The notes under the pieces were generated by a model that saw only the letters and a list, made by a program, of their open reading frames with translations, made no database searches and had not been told where the DNA came from. A stretch of 64,000 nucleotides of DNA from the NCBI GenBank assembly GCA_951213105.1, contig OX578134.1:141519206-141583205 (forward strand). Direction: 5' to 3'. The position numbers were made by a program, and so were the translations under genes. Origin of the DNA: Amaurobius ferox. Its lineage: Eukaryota > Arthropoda > Arachnida > Araneae > Amaurobiidae. Positions within the stretch are counted from its first letter, which is position 1, and each line of letters opens with the position of its first letter. This document shows, in pieces, positions 24,704-36,913 of this stretch.

Positions 24704-25084
24704 GTAATCTTTTAAACAATAAAGGACCTAAATGATAAATTCCCAATTCTCAATGACTTTTATGCTTTGTAATTTTCATACTAGGAACAAATGAAAAGAA
24801 GGTAGCAATTCCTCAAAACGGTATTTTTCGGTTGAAATTTTGCACAACTCACTTTCTAGTCATTCTTCACAACTTAAGAGGGTGTCCGGTGTCTTGCTCC
24901 AATTTAAAGTGCAATTACAATTTACCAGCAGCAAATTGAAATGGAAAATATCAAAGAAACAGATATACCGGGTACACAGGTGTAGTCTTAAGGCACAATA
25001 AGCTTCAAATCAAACATAAAGAATAATTTAAAAATAAATGTTTGCCTTGAGCCGTAATCAAGCCCAATCTTAAAGCAAATAGCC

Positions 25085-25440
25085 CCAGGCAATTTATGGA
25101 TTTCAGCAATATATATATTAATATAAATTATATATATTAATATAAATATATATTATAATAAACTATAATATAAATTATATATATTAATATAAATATATAT
25201 TATAAAAAACTATAATATAAATTATATATATTAATATAAATATATATTATAATACATTATAATATGAATTATAATTTATATTAATATAAATTAGTATCTG
25301 AATGATATTAATATAATTAGCACCCAATATATATATAAATATAACCGGAGAAATTAATATAAATTAGTATCCAATATATATAAATGTAATAGGATAAATT
25401 AATATAAATTAGTATCCAATATATCTTAAAAAAAATTAAT
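25085..25440. repeat. Very AT-rich tandem repeats, two unit types
   Basis: The first part repeats ACTATAATATAAATTATATA about every 64 bp three times. The second part (25270-25430) repeats ATTAATATAAATTAGTATCC three times. These are tandem arrays with no coding content. Confidence 0.8.
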
Positions 25441-25630
25441 ATCTGGTCGAGGTTATATAAAATTGTGTAATACAACAATTTAGATTTTTACTTCTTCATA
25501 ACACTTGTTTGAAACCAAAACACACAAAAGTTTGAAAAATACTAGATCATTGAATATTAATGTATTTAAGTACAAATAAAGTAGTAATGCAGCATTCAGC
25601 TAACGTACAGCATAAGCAACATGTGCAGCA

Positions 25631-25867
25631 TTGCAAATATTTTGCTTTTTTGTCTTCGTATTTGTTGATTCTCTAAAACTGACAAAGTTGATTCACAGCA
25701 TCCTGAAAACAGCTGTATGCTGCGTAATTATTTTATTTGTACTTAAGTCCCTTACTAAACGTTTCCTTATCAACATATATATCATTTATATTCTTTCAAC
25801 AGTATATATTCCAGACTTAATAAGTTTTGTGAACCCATTTCTTTATTCGAAATTCATTCTGATTTAG
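25631..25867 (+). pseudogene. Possible GPCR fragment (TM6-TM7 with NPxxY)
   Basis: A 78-codon frame contains a helix TAVCCVIILFVLKS, a short loop, and YIPDLISFVNPFLYSKF. The NPFLY corresponds to the NPxxY motif that ends TM7 of rhodopsin-like GPCRs, and the preceding helix has the length and position of TM6. There is no upstream helix set, and the frame stops right after the motif. The following sequence (25830-26110) is the decayed paralogous segment 2, which continues in other frames as if after frameshifts. I infer a degenerate 3' end of a receptor gene, perhaps one of a locally duplicated set. The motif is short and chance cannot be excluded. Confidence 0.3.
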
Positions 25868-26125
25868 TACGCGAGGGCAGATTTGGTGGCGGTCTCCACA
25901 AAAAGATTATTGGTTTTCGATAGCACATTCCTTAAGAAAGAAACGAGTTTCAGAGTGATACATATTACACCGCACCAGATCGTGGGGTCATTTCTCCCAA
26001 AAACTTTCGCATATATTGATATTGAGATATATCTTTATAAAATAATTGTGAGGAATATAGTAATGATGAAAGAATCCTATTTTTTACCATGTGCAAGTAG
26101 AGAACTCTTAGGAAATGATTCGTAA
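25830..26125 (+). repeat. Decayed paralogous segment 2 of 4
   Basis: About 75% alike by eye to 21590-21880 over its length, with insertions. It directly follows the NPFLY-like end, so the repeated unit may be a receptor-gene tail. Confidence 0.6.
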
Positions 26126-26689
26126 AGTTGTAAAGAACGTGTAAAGATTACTGCGTATTATTAAGCTTCGGAGATATTGTTCTTTAATAATTTCACTTGT
26201 GTTTAAACCAACCATTGACATGATAAAACTAACTCACTTGAAAATCAAGTTCCAAAATTAGGATAAATTTTATTTTGTTCAAGATTGGCGCTTACGCTTA
26301 CCGTCAACAATGCGCTTATCGTCAATAATGTGAAAACTGGCTCACCAAGATTCCGCCTCCAAGTTCATACTATAAGTGTGCACATATGCATCCATTTAGG
26401 TAACCGCATGGCTACTGAGAAGTTCTGGAAAGACATCATTAATCCCCATTTTGTTTATCCTGGAAATTTCTTTTAAAAAGCAGGCTCATTAGGTTTTGTC
26501 CTTTATAAGTCAGCAGAGATTTCCCCTTCTAAGTCATGGAAGGCATCAGGATGGTGGAGAAAGACTCCGAACTTTAAAAAAAAAGTCAAAAATACGAATC
26601 TCGAAAGTTCTGTTCTGTAAGCAATACTATAAGTGTGCAAGGAACAGGTTCTCTACGAAGTAGAGATCTCCTCTAAGTTCAAAATGTTC
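26126..26689. other. No supported gene
   Basis: A 63-codon plus-strand frame at 26285-26476 has mixed composition (FRLQVHTISVHICIHLGN) but no support. Confidence 0.35.
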
Positions 26690-27556
26690 CGCAAACCTGT
26701 ACAATTATCCAGATTCAACCGATTTAGTGACAAAGGTATATTTAGTGGTTTGCTTTATTTTATTGAATTTTTATAATATTTTCTTCGAGGAAAGAGCGAT
26801 ATCATGTAAAACTTTCGCCTTACAGTGTCCCAGATCGTACGGACGTTTTCCCAGAAACATTGTCGGACATGGTGGTGGAATAAAATTCTGAGAAAATGCT
26901 CTTCGAGAATACAGTAATGATAGAAGACTCATTTAACTTTTTATGCCTTATGTCAGTAGAAATGAGCCTTACTAAGTTATTCAATAGGGTTAAGGAACAA
27001 GATATGTGTAAAAAGAAATTCGCAATATTTACGGTTTCTAAGCTTTATATTTTGAAGATATGCTCTTTAATTTTATTTGTTTTATTTTCTGTTGATAAAA
27101 CACCTAGAAATATAGCGCGTAAAATATTCTTCTTCTCCAACAGCACATTTGCTAAGTTCAAATATGTTCCGCAAACCCGTACATTATTCCAGATTCTACC
27201 GATTTGGTGGCAAGGGTATATTCAGTGGTATGTTTTATTATTGAATTTATGTAATATTTTCTTCGAGAGAGGAACGAGATCCTGTGAGAATTTTATATTA
27301 CTGTGCTCCAGATCGTGAGGACATTCTCCCAGAAACGGTTTCGGATATTGCGGTGGAATAGAATTCTGAGAAAATACTCTTCGAGAATATTGTAATGATA
27401 GAGGAATCATTTATCTTTTTAGGCCAATAGAAGCGAGCCTTACCAAGTTATTCTTTAAGGTTAAGAAAAAGGATTTGTGTAAAAAGATATTCGTAGTATT
27501 TACAGTTCTAAGCTTTATAAATTATGAAGATAAGTCCTTTCATATTTCTCTTTTAT
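26690..27556 (+). repeat. Decayed paralogous segments 3 and 4, a tandem duplication of period about 471 bp
   Basis: ATGTTCCGCAAACC occurs at 26689 and 27160; the following blocks CGATTT.GTG, TATTTTCTTCGAG, CCAGATCGT, ATTCTGAGAAAAT and CTCTTCGAGAATA occur in both. Unit 1 contains a 140-codon open frame (26896-27318) reading ENTVMIEDSFNFL; unit 2 reads ENIVMIEESFIFL in the matching place and then breaks. Unit 2 is cut off by the family A composite starting at 27557. The origin may be an exon, but no domain is recognised. Confidence 0.7.
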
Positions 27557-29505
27557 TAACACTTTACAACATAGTTGAAAATTGTTTATGACTTTCTTCA
27601 TTCTGTCTGTCTGTCTGTCCGTTAGCACGATAACTGCCGTAAAAATGACTTTATCAAAATGAAATTTTAGTATGCTTTTCAGACGATCTGTGGGACCTAC
27701 GGTAATATAAATAAATCATGTCACCCAATTAGTTTTTTATTGAACCGGGGTTGAAAAAATGAAATACATTGAACCCTATAGGACCTAATTTTTCAAACAT
27801 TTTTTAAGCACATTTAAAATTCACAAGTTGCTTCGAAATTTTTAGGAAATATTCACATTATCTCATAAAATATATAAAAAAAAATTCAGTAAAATATGCT
27901 AGGTAGTTTTTTAATTAAAAGATATTTAATATAGGGAGGAAAACGAATTCAATTAAATTCTGACTTTTGCGATATCCTCCAGAAAGAAAATATAGATATA
28001 TTATATAATAAATATCTTTCTAAGACTTTAATTATTTTGTATATGAGAGAGGCTTCACATTTTAAAATAAATTTGGTAGATAACAATTTTTCAATTTTTT
28101 TTTTAATTTTATATAACTTTTCATGATTTACTTATTTGATGGCGTTTTTAATGCACTTTCCTACGTCCTAGAGAATTAAAATTTGGTACACAGTTTAAAT
28201 TTGTAGAACATTTTATTCTACAACAATTTGGTGGATCTTTAAATATAGATCCTACATTTTTTTCGAAATTGCCTGCAAATAATCCCCGTTCACTTCTATA
28301 AAACATTAATTTAATATTGTTAAAAATTCTGATGTGGACAGCATATGTCTTTCTCTGCAGACTCATATTCACGTTCTCTTTATTTCTTCAAAAATAATTT
28401 GAGTTTATCTGCACAAAATAACATCCATAAGTATTTTAAATGACATTGAATTTGCACGTTAAACTTAAATTTGGTTCTCATTTGATAGATGGACTTATTG
28501 TCAAAAGTGGCGTAGCGAAAACGCAAGAAAAAACTAAAATATTTCAAGAACGGCTAGTCCTAGAGTAATGGGGTTAGTCTTATTCTTTTTGTTGTCAAAA
28601 ATCACGTATAAAATAGGAATTTAATTGATATAATTGAGTACACGTAATCTTTTATTTTTATATTTAACGATTTTTGCGGACCATTTCGCAAAAACAGCCC
28701 GTTCCTCTTTCACGAATCGTACTAGAATAACCTACAAGTGATTTATATAACAAATTTTATTAAATTTGGTATATAAATCACTTGTAGGTTATTGAAATCT
28801 TATACACCAAATTGTGTTAAATTTGGTCCATTAATTTTTAACTAGAGTGGATAAAGGTAGTTTCTGCCGACCATTTCGCAAAAGAAGGTAGATTCTTTTA
28901 TTACGACTCGTACTATAATCAAATGAACATCAGGGTTTCCCACAAAAACTTACCTACCAAATTTTATTAAATTCGGTCCATTAGTTTTTTAGTTAGAGTG
29001 GATGCAATATCCTCACAGACACACAGAAACACATACAGATACACCCTTACACACACAGACGTCTTCCAAAATAGTTTTTTCGTGTTCTAGAAGTCCCAAA
29101 ACGTGTAGATCCTTCGAAAATGCGAGTTCCGATCTTCGGCACGATTCCAATACTTTGAATACATACACACACAACTTATGCAGAATGCAAATATCTCAAG
29201 CGATTGCAAGGTGAGTTACGTAAAAATTGCTGAAATTTTTTCACAGAAAATTATTTAGCTCTGGAGTCTGGAATACAAGTTATATGAATGAAATATTCAT
29301 TGGTTTTGCATAGAGAATCAGATGATTTATATTTCGATACAGTTTTAAATATTTAAGTATAATAAATTACTGTAGTACTGTAATAATATAAAAGATATCA
29401 CCACTGAATGTATCACATTTTAGAGATTTTTAAATGAAATTGCATTTCAGTTGGAAAGTGTTTCATAATCAATGCTTATGCATGATTGATCTTTCTTGTT
29501 TTATT
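27557..29505 (+). repeat. Composite repeat: family A with family B nested inside (copy II)
   Basis: It begins TTAACACTTTACAACATAG, has four CTGT units at 27603-27619, and then follows copy I almost base for base through the nested B part (about 27940-29165) to ATCTTTCTTGTTTTA. Compared with copy I it has a shorter CTGT run (4 versus about 14 units) and lacks about 85 bp at the B-to-A junction. It interrupts the second unit of the tandem duplication at 26.7-27.6 kb, so it arrived after that duplication. Confidence 0.85.
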
Positions 29506-30148
29506 TTCTACAACCATTGTATTGTTTCCTTTTCTATTGCCCGCATTAATATTTAAAACAAGATTTTCGGCGGGATGTAATTGTTATTATATTTTAAATT
29601 TGATGATCTGATTTTATGGAACTACAGAGTATAAAATATTTACGGGAGATATCGAAATAGTTTTTAGGTAGTACTGAAACGTTTTTATTATGAGCGATTA
29701 TTTTTGAAAGATGAATAAAATAAAATGCAAATTTAATAATATTATTTTATTTAATGCGGTGTCATAATGTTATCTTATACGAAACATATTAATTTAAAGT
29801 ATAAAATTAAATATTTTAATCCTAAAATATAGTGCATTTGTTTTTGCATTTCTATAAATAAATATACATGCCTTAAGAGAAATATTTTTATAGAAAATAT
29901 AAGTCATTAAAAATTATATCTAATGCGAGTTTAGTTATGTATTGATAATTTTGTATATTACAACAATAATTTTAAAATGACATTGATGAAAAACTTTTGG
30001 TATATATACAAGGCTCCAAGCTTTACAAGAATGGAAGCTATATAAATAGAGAAGCGTTATGACGATCGGTACAGTATATATGTAAGTGCAAGAGATATAG
30101 GTTACGAATGTATAAAAATGTCCTCTATACTAGGAATTGTAAAAGTAA
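29506..30148. other. No supported gene; isolated TATA-like sequence
   Basis: CTATATAAATAGAG at 30040 is TATA-box-like, but no transcript evidence or exon is visible downstream. Confidence 0.3.
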
Positions 30149-30149
30149 A

Positions 30150-30400
30150 TGGACTATTAGCAGTCTAGATCTAGGTTAATAAATTGATATTAATATTATG
30201 CTTAGTCTAAATTCCACCTGATAAAGAACCTTCAACAAATTTATCTAATTTAAACATCTAAAAATGGACTATCTAATTTAAAAATTGACTATCAGCTGTC
30301 TAGATCTAAGTTAATAAATTTATATTCATATTATGCTTAGTCTGAATTCCACCTGATAAAGAACCTTCATCAAATGTATCTAACTTCACAAACATGATAT
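30150..30400. repeat. Tandem duplication, period 135 bp
   Basis: GACTAT.AGC.GTCTAGATCTA recurs at 30152 and 30287. Each is followed by TTAATAAATT, ATTATGCTTAGTCT and ATTCCACCTGATAAAGAACC, with few differences. Confidence 0.9.
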
Positions 30401-31896
30401 ATATTACACCTAATGTTTCATATATAAATATTCTAATTTCATATATAAGATTCTAAGTTGAAACTTAAATTTTATATGAATAATTTTTTTTAGAGTTTGC
30501 GCAATGCTATAACAATAAATGTTTATCAAGTATAAAAGTTATACCTGAAGACTTTTAATAATTATTGAATAGTGGCGTTAATGATACAAATTTTAATATC
30601 GCCGCGATATTAAAATCATAATGAAACTCAAATGTTTGCATATTTTGAGAATTAATCTTGGCAAACGTGAAAATAAAATGACGGATAAAGTAAATTGCCA
30701 CACCACACATACTATATATCACTTCTTGGGTTCTTACTTTTGTTGCTTATTAACTGGCAATAACAAGAGAACTTAAAGCAGACTAATATCAGAATAAACA
30801 AATTTAGAAGAAATATGAATAATAAGAGTATATAACATCGTACAAAAGTTAACAAATTTTCCAAATCGTTCCATTTATCAAATATAGAATCCCTTTTATT
30901 GAAGTTTCTTATTTTTTGCGTTTGAAATCATATGGAGTAGATATAAATTGTAAAAAAAAAAGAAAACATAATGTATTATCTTGAATAATTGCACAATGAT
31001 TGAAATAATCATTATTAAATTCCAACATATAATTCATAGTCTAGAGATATAGTGTAAATCGATATAGTTGAAAAAATATTTGTATATTTGTATGTTCGTG
31101 AATTACATGAAAGAATTGTAATGACATTCACGGAAAATTAAGAATATATATATATTTGAAGCTTGTTGCATTTTCTTTAGTAGTTTATGGAAATAAGATA
31201 ACTGTTTACAGAGAGAAAAATATTTCCTCTTTATATCCCCTGCCTTGAACTACATGGATACATGGAATCGAATTCTCGATTTCAGTTTTAACTTGCGAGA
31301 CAAAATAATAATGATTGATTTTCTATTTTTTTTTCGTTTTACTTCCCTTTCGTCATACTAGGTGGCGCTAATACTATATTGATTTTGTCTTTTAGTCATT
31401 TTCTACTTGACGGCTTAGTCTACGATTGTTTTCTCCTACGTTCCTTTAGTCTACGATAATTTTGATCTAGGTCATTCAAGGTTTGTTGCAATGAAGAAGG
31501 AAATCCACCGATTACACAAACGTACGTATGGTCAGTTCCACTATAACTGACTTCACAAACAATCAATACAAGATTAATTACTTCTTTATATCAGGAAATA
31601 TTTATCATAAATACAAAGTAAAACTTTATGCTTTAAAATATGTATTACCTATTTTGAATAGCAACTTAAAAAAAAAAAAAACGTTGTTGACATGAATATA
31701 CTTCTACAATTTTATTTTAAAATTTTGTAACTGATGTAACGCAATTGGACAAGATGTAGTTGCTGATTAGTAAAAAGTTAAAAACTATCAAAAAGTTAAA
31801 ACTATACTGGTGTTTTTTTGTTTATAAACAATACTAAATAACTATTAGACCAAATGCATATATACTTATAATTTATTTATCAACCACAATTTCAAC
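30401..31896. other. No supported gene; CTCF-like core motif
   Basis: ACTAGGTGGCGCTAATAC at 31359 carries the same AGGTGGCGCT core as the mariner-like ends at 62.3 kb and at the window end. A small direct repeat TTAGTCTACGAT occurs at 31417 and 31448. Otherwise nothing is recognised. Confidence 0.35.
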
Positions 31897-34660
31897 AAGA
31901 AAGATCAATGATGCATAAAGCATTGATTATGCAACACTTTCCAAATGCAATGAAATTTTATTTAAACCTCTCTAAAATGCGATACATTCAGCGGCAATAT
32001 TTTTAAAATTATCACAATACTGCATTAATTTATCATATTTGAAAATTTAAAGCTTCATCGAAAAAAATGAATTTTATTCAAATGACGTCATTGAAATATA
32101 TGTCGCCTAGTTTAAAAATCTCAAAAATGCAATACATTCATTGGTAATATTTTTAAAATTATCACAATAATGCAATAATTTATTATATTTTAAAACTTAA
32201 AACCTTATCGAAATAAACGAACTTTATTAAAATGACGTCATTGAAATATAAATTGCCTGGCTCACTATATAAAGGCTCTAAATATTTCTATAAAATCGTC
32301 TGTTCTCTACGTAAAATCAATAAATGTGTAATTCGTATCAGCTATATTTCAGATTGAAAAAGCTAAATAATTTTGTGTTAAATAAATTCAGCAATTCTTG
32401 TACAACTCATGATCTTTATGTGTTCACGTTCTCCATAAGTGAAAATTAGGCTTCGTTGTAGAAATAATCAGTATTTGATGATCATTTAAACTCAAATATA
32501 TTGTCATTGCGTTGTTTCAGAATGTAGATGCAGAGAAATTAAGCAAAAATAAAACGGTTTTAGGCGAGATACAACACTAAATATAAATTAAAAAGAACTT
32601 TAAAAATCACAATTTTGACACAAGATGGATGACATATTTTATTTTGAAGAGGGTCACGTGATCACTTCATATAATATGGGTGTAATTATTATTTTAAACT
32701 TTATTTCAAAAACTACTGAATGTATTGTGCTGAAATTATTCTCATATTTTTTATGGGATAATTTAAATATTTCCTAAAATTTCATTGTAATTTGTAAGTT
32801 TTCATTCGCTTATAAAATGTTTGAAAAATGCGGTCCCATACGGTTCAATGTATTTTAGTTTTTCAACCTGATTCAGTCCAAAACTAATTGGGTGATATTA
32901 ATCATTTATATTCCCATATGTCCCACAGACTGTCTGAACAACATACTAAAATTTCATTTTGATAAAGTCATTTTTAAGGCATTTATTGTGCTAAGGACAG
33001 ACAAACAGACAGCAGAATGAACAAAGCCATAAACACTTTTCAACTATGCTGTAACTTGTTAATAACGGACAGACAAACAGACAACAGAATGAACAAAGTC
33101 ATAAACACTTTTCAACTATGTTGTAAAATGTTAAAAATTACAATATATTTTGTAACTGATGTAAAATGCTTTTGTAACTGATGTAACTTTATAAATTTCT
33201 TATGATGTTAGTTATATTTGAAGTGCATTTTTATTTCTCGATATTGTTATAGGAAATCTAAAGATTTTTACACTTTGTAATATTGATGAAAAGCTTTTAT
33301 GACTTTGGTCATTCTGTCTGGCTGTCCGTCAGCACAATAACTGCCGTAAAAATGATTTTATCAAAATGAAATTTTAGTACGTTATTCAGACGGTCTGTGG
33401 GACCTATGGGAATATAAATGAATAATATCACATTAGTTTTGGATTGAACCCGGGTTGAAAAAATTAAATACATTGAACCCTATGGGACCTAATTTTTCAA
33501 ATATTTTTAGGCAAATTTAAAATTCACAAATTGCTTCGAAAGTTTTAGGAAATATTCAAATTACCCCATAAAATATATTAAAAAATGTTCAGCAAAATAT
33601 GTTCAGTAGCTTTTTAAATAAAAATTAAAATAATAATTACACCTTTTATATGAAGATATCACCTGACCATTATGTGAAGAGATCACATCCCACTTCAAAA
33701 TAAAATATGCCATCAACCTTGTGTCAAAATCGTGATTTTTAAAGTTCTTTTCAACTCATAGTTAGTCTTTTATCCGTCCTAAAACCTTTTTATTTTTGCT
33801 TCAATTCTGTGCATCTCCATCCTGACATAACGCAATTACAATATATTTGAGTTTAAATGATCATTGAACTTTGATTATTTCTACAACGAAGCCTAATTTT
33901 CCCTTATGGAGGATGCAAACACCAAAAGATGTAGAATGAGTTGTATAAGAATTGCTGCATTTATTTAATGCAAAATTATTTAGCTCATGGAAACTGAAAT
34001 ATAGCTGATATGAATGAAACATTCATTGATTTTACAAAGAGAAGCAGACGATTTTTTCGAAGAAGTTTTGAGCATAGAGTGAAATAATATACTACTTGAA
34101 CCTTCATGGTTTTAAGTTTTTAAATATAATAAATTATTATAGTATTGTGAAAAATGAAATAAATGGAAGAAAGTTCATGAATGAAATGCTGCTTTTATAC
34201 AGAGAGCCAGGCGATTTATATTTCGAGAATAAGATAAAGAAATGATTGGGAAGATGTTATGAATGAAATGCTGCTTTTATAGAGAGAGCCAGACGTGTTA
34301 TTTTTTCTATGACGTCATTTGAATAAAGTTCTTTTGTTTTCAAAGATGTTTTCAAATATAGTAAATTATTGTAGTATTATGATAATTTTAAAATATTACC
34401 GAGGACTGTATCGCATTTTAGAGATGTTTAAACCAGGCAATTTATATTTTAATGCCGTCATTTGAATGAAGTTCATTTCTTTCGATGAAGTTTTAAGTTT
34501 TCAAATATAATAAATTAATGTAGTATTGTGATTATTTTAAAAATTTTACCGAGGAATGTATCACATTTCAGAGGTGTTTAAATAAAATTGCATTGAAGTT
34601 GGAAAGTTTTTCATAATCAATGCTTTATGCATGATTGATCTTTCTTGTTTAATAATACAC
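31897..34660. repeat. Large palindrome of two inverted family A copies
   Basis: The left arm (31897-33137, minus orientation) and right arm (33270-34660, plus orientation) are two A copies without the nested B, facing each other across about 130 bp. GAAAGATCAATGATGCATAA at the left edge matches TTATGCATGATTGATCTTTC at the right edge. The last 70 bp of the left copy are duplicated in tandem (AACAAAG.CATAAACACTTTT at 33022 and 33091). Both arms contain repeated sub-units of roughly 145-155 bp carrying TGACGTCA or a one-base variant. Confidence 0.85.
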
Positions 34661-34889
34661 ATGGGCAATCTAAAAAATCTTCTAATTTATATATATTAAT
34701 CTATTAAATATTTGAAATAGCCATGCGAAAGAAGCATTATATTTTGCATGGATATCTTCAACATTTAATAGATGAAATAAGTAAAAATGCAAAGAATTAA
34801 CATTTATTAGCCCAATAATTTATAAGACAATAGTATTCAAACCACAAAACTATAAATACATAAATTGAAATTTATGTCCATAATACGAA
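34661..34889. other. No supported gene
   Basis: Short AT-rich spacer; nothing recognised. Confidence 0.5.
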
Positions 34890-35430
34890 CCTTTAGCTTC
34901 AAAACTCACTTCATCTTTATTAACTTAGGGAGTGCATTAGCACTTAGGGGACGTACAGATGTATCTCCAAAGATACCCCAGGCAAACGCAAGACAAAAGA
35001 ATAACATCCAAAACAATATGTCACATTCTTTGTATTTACTATATTTCACTCTTCAAACTCGCATTCACTGCCATTCGATCCCGAAAAAACAAAATAAACA
35101 ACTAGCAGGTTGATATCCCCATAAAAAAGAAGATGGACACAACAACAAACAAAAGAATTATAGATAACCGAGTATATAAATGACAGGAAACAGAGCAGAC
35201 TTACGGGCAGTTAACGAATGCGATTTCTGAAATAATTTTCTACTGATAGCTTTTCGTGGCATTTTTGTCTTTTGTTCCGAATACAAGATGTGAAGATAAA
35301 ATAAAAAAAAATCACCTCCTTTTGAACGGCAATTAAAAAATCAATATGAGCTTCAAACTTTAATTTGATATAATTACTTTAGAGCTCAGAGATTTTTTGA
35401 CGTGAATTTCTTTCTTTTTTTTTTTGATCT
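34890..35430 (+). promoter_or_regulatory. Promoter-like paralogous block 1 of 3 (TATA at 35173)
   Basis: TATATAAA at 35173-35180 is preceded by AACAAAAGAATTATAGATAA and followed about 15 bp later by AAACAGAGCAGACTT, a plausible start-site region. Downstream TTAACGAATGCGATTTC is shared with block 2. The same arrangement occurs at 38.3 kb and 40.2 kb, and similarity to block 3 extends from about 35000 to 35420. Preservation of this one part among otherwise diverged copies suggests a core promoter of duplicated transcription units. No coding exon is identified after it; the 82-codon frame at 34865-35113 is not convincing. Confidence 0.4.
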
Positions 35431-35912
35431 TTTTGAAAGAAATTTATATAACTTTTTTATTTTCCCCCTTAAGGAAGAGAGTCAATGATTTACGATTTTA
35501 ATATTTTCTTAAGATTGTCTCTAAAGATTGTTAAGTGTCAGAGTTTATCTGGATCGTAATGGCAGTGTATTCATGAATCTAGAAGCATTTAAAATGGTCG
35601 GTTAGAAACAGTTATAATTATTTTTTAGCGTTGTGCATTATGCTATAGTTACGAATATATCTTGAGGGAATTATTTTTAGAAATCAAATCATGGCATCAA
35701 CAAAGATATCGCAACTCAAATATTTCAGTAAAATCTTATTACGAGTAAAAACACTATAAAAATAAAAAATGACTCCTTGACTGTAAACGCAGTTGTATGG
35801 CACATTTTGCGATCAGGTAAGTGCTACGTTGAAGTTCTTTAAAAGCTTGACTTCAAAATATAGTACTTTTTATACTTTCAGTGAAACTACTTGTATTTTT
35901 TTATGAATTCTA
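35431..35912. other. No supported gene
   Basis: AT-rich; nothing recognised. Confidence 0.5.
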
Positions 35913-36611
35913 TTAAGGGGGTTTGGTACCCAAATTGCTGAAATCTGCGATTTTGGAGTTATAGTTGTAATTTATTGTATTCAGGTATAAATTTTAAGTA
36001 TAGTTACCAAAATGCGATATTCAAAATTTAAAAAAAATAAAAAAATATATTTTTTAAAAATTAAAATTTCAAAAATTTGACAAGTGTTTTTATATATAAA
36101 TAGAAAAATAATTTTTCTAAAATTTTAATTTGAACATTTTTTAACATAAAAATATGTAAGAAATAAATTGTCTTCACAGTTTTTGTAAATATGAATCAGG
36201 AAAAATTTAATAAAATATAATGTAAAAAAACGGGATTTTACACCACAAATACTGTTTTCGAAAATCATAGTAAAAAAGCAAACACACATTTCAGCAATTG
36301 CTAAATGCAAATTAAAGAAAAGTATTATATAATAATTGTTCCAAATTTCATTCAAATCCGTCCAGTAGAATTTTACTTATATCAATTTAAATTTATAAAA
36401 ATGTCGAAAATCTCGTCTTTGAGAGAAAAGGCATTAAAGTTTAACATGGCCGGTGACAACATCAGTAGTTCAAATTTAACATTGCAATATAATCGTTTTT
36501 TTTAACATAGCAAGATGAATTTGGTGTCATTGGAATCAGAAAATTATGATGATCTTTTAAACAATAAAAAAATGAGACATTTCGGGATTTTGGGGTATAA
36601 TACCTCCTTAA
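35913..36611. mobile_element. 699 bp TTAA-bounded non-autonomous element
   Basis: The left end TTAAGGGGGTTTGGTACCC and right end (inverse) TTAAGGAGGTATTATACCCC match at about 14 of 19 positions, and TTAA marks both borders, as for piggyBac-type insertion. The interior is AT-rich with no transposase; the two small ORFs inside are not supported. Confidence 0.5.
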
Positions 36612-36913
36612 GAATTACATTCATTGCGAAATTTATTAAATATTTTTATACTGCGGTCTATCATTTATATGTCAAACTAAACACGTCTTAAAGCATTGCT
36701 TGATAAAATAAAAGTTATAAAAACAATAGATTAATACATCTTCTATTATAAATTACTGCTGGATCACTTACTGTTTGTTCTTATCTATATTATTCATAAG
36801 TGCTAGCCATGTTTTGATATGCAATGATTAAAAGTTCTTTTTAGCTATAAAAATTTAAGTAATATTGTTAATGATTTGCCTAACTGAATTCATGAAGTGG
36901 TTGGGCATTTTTT

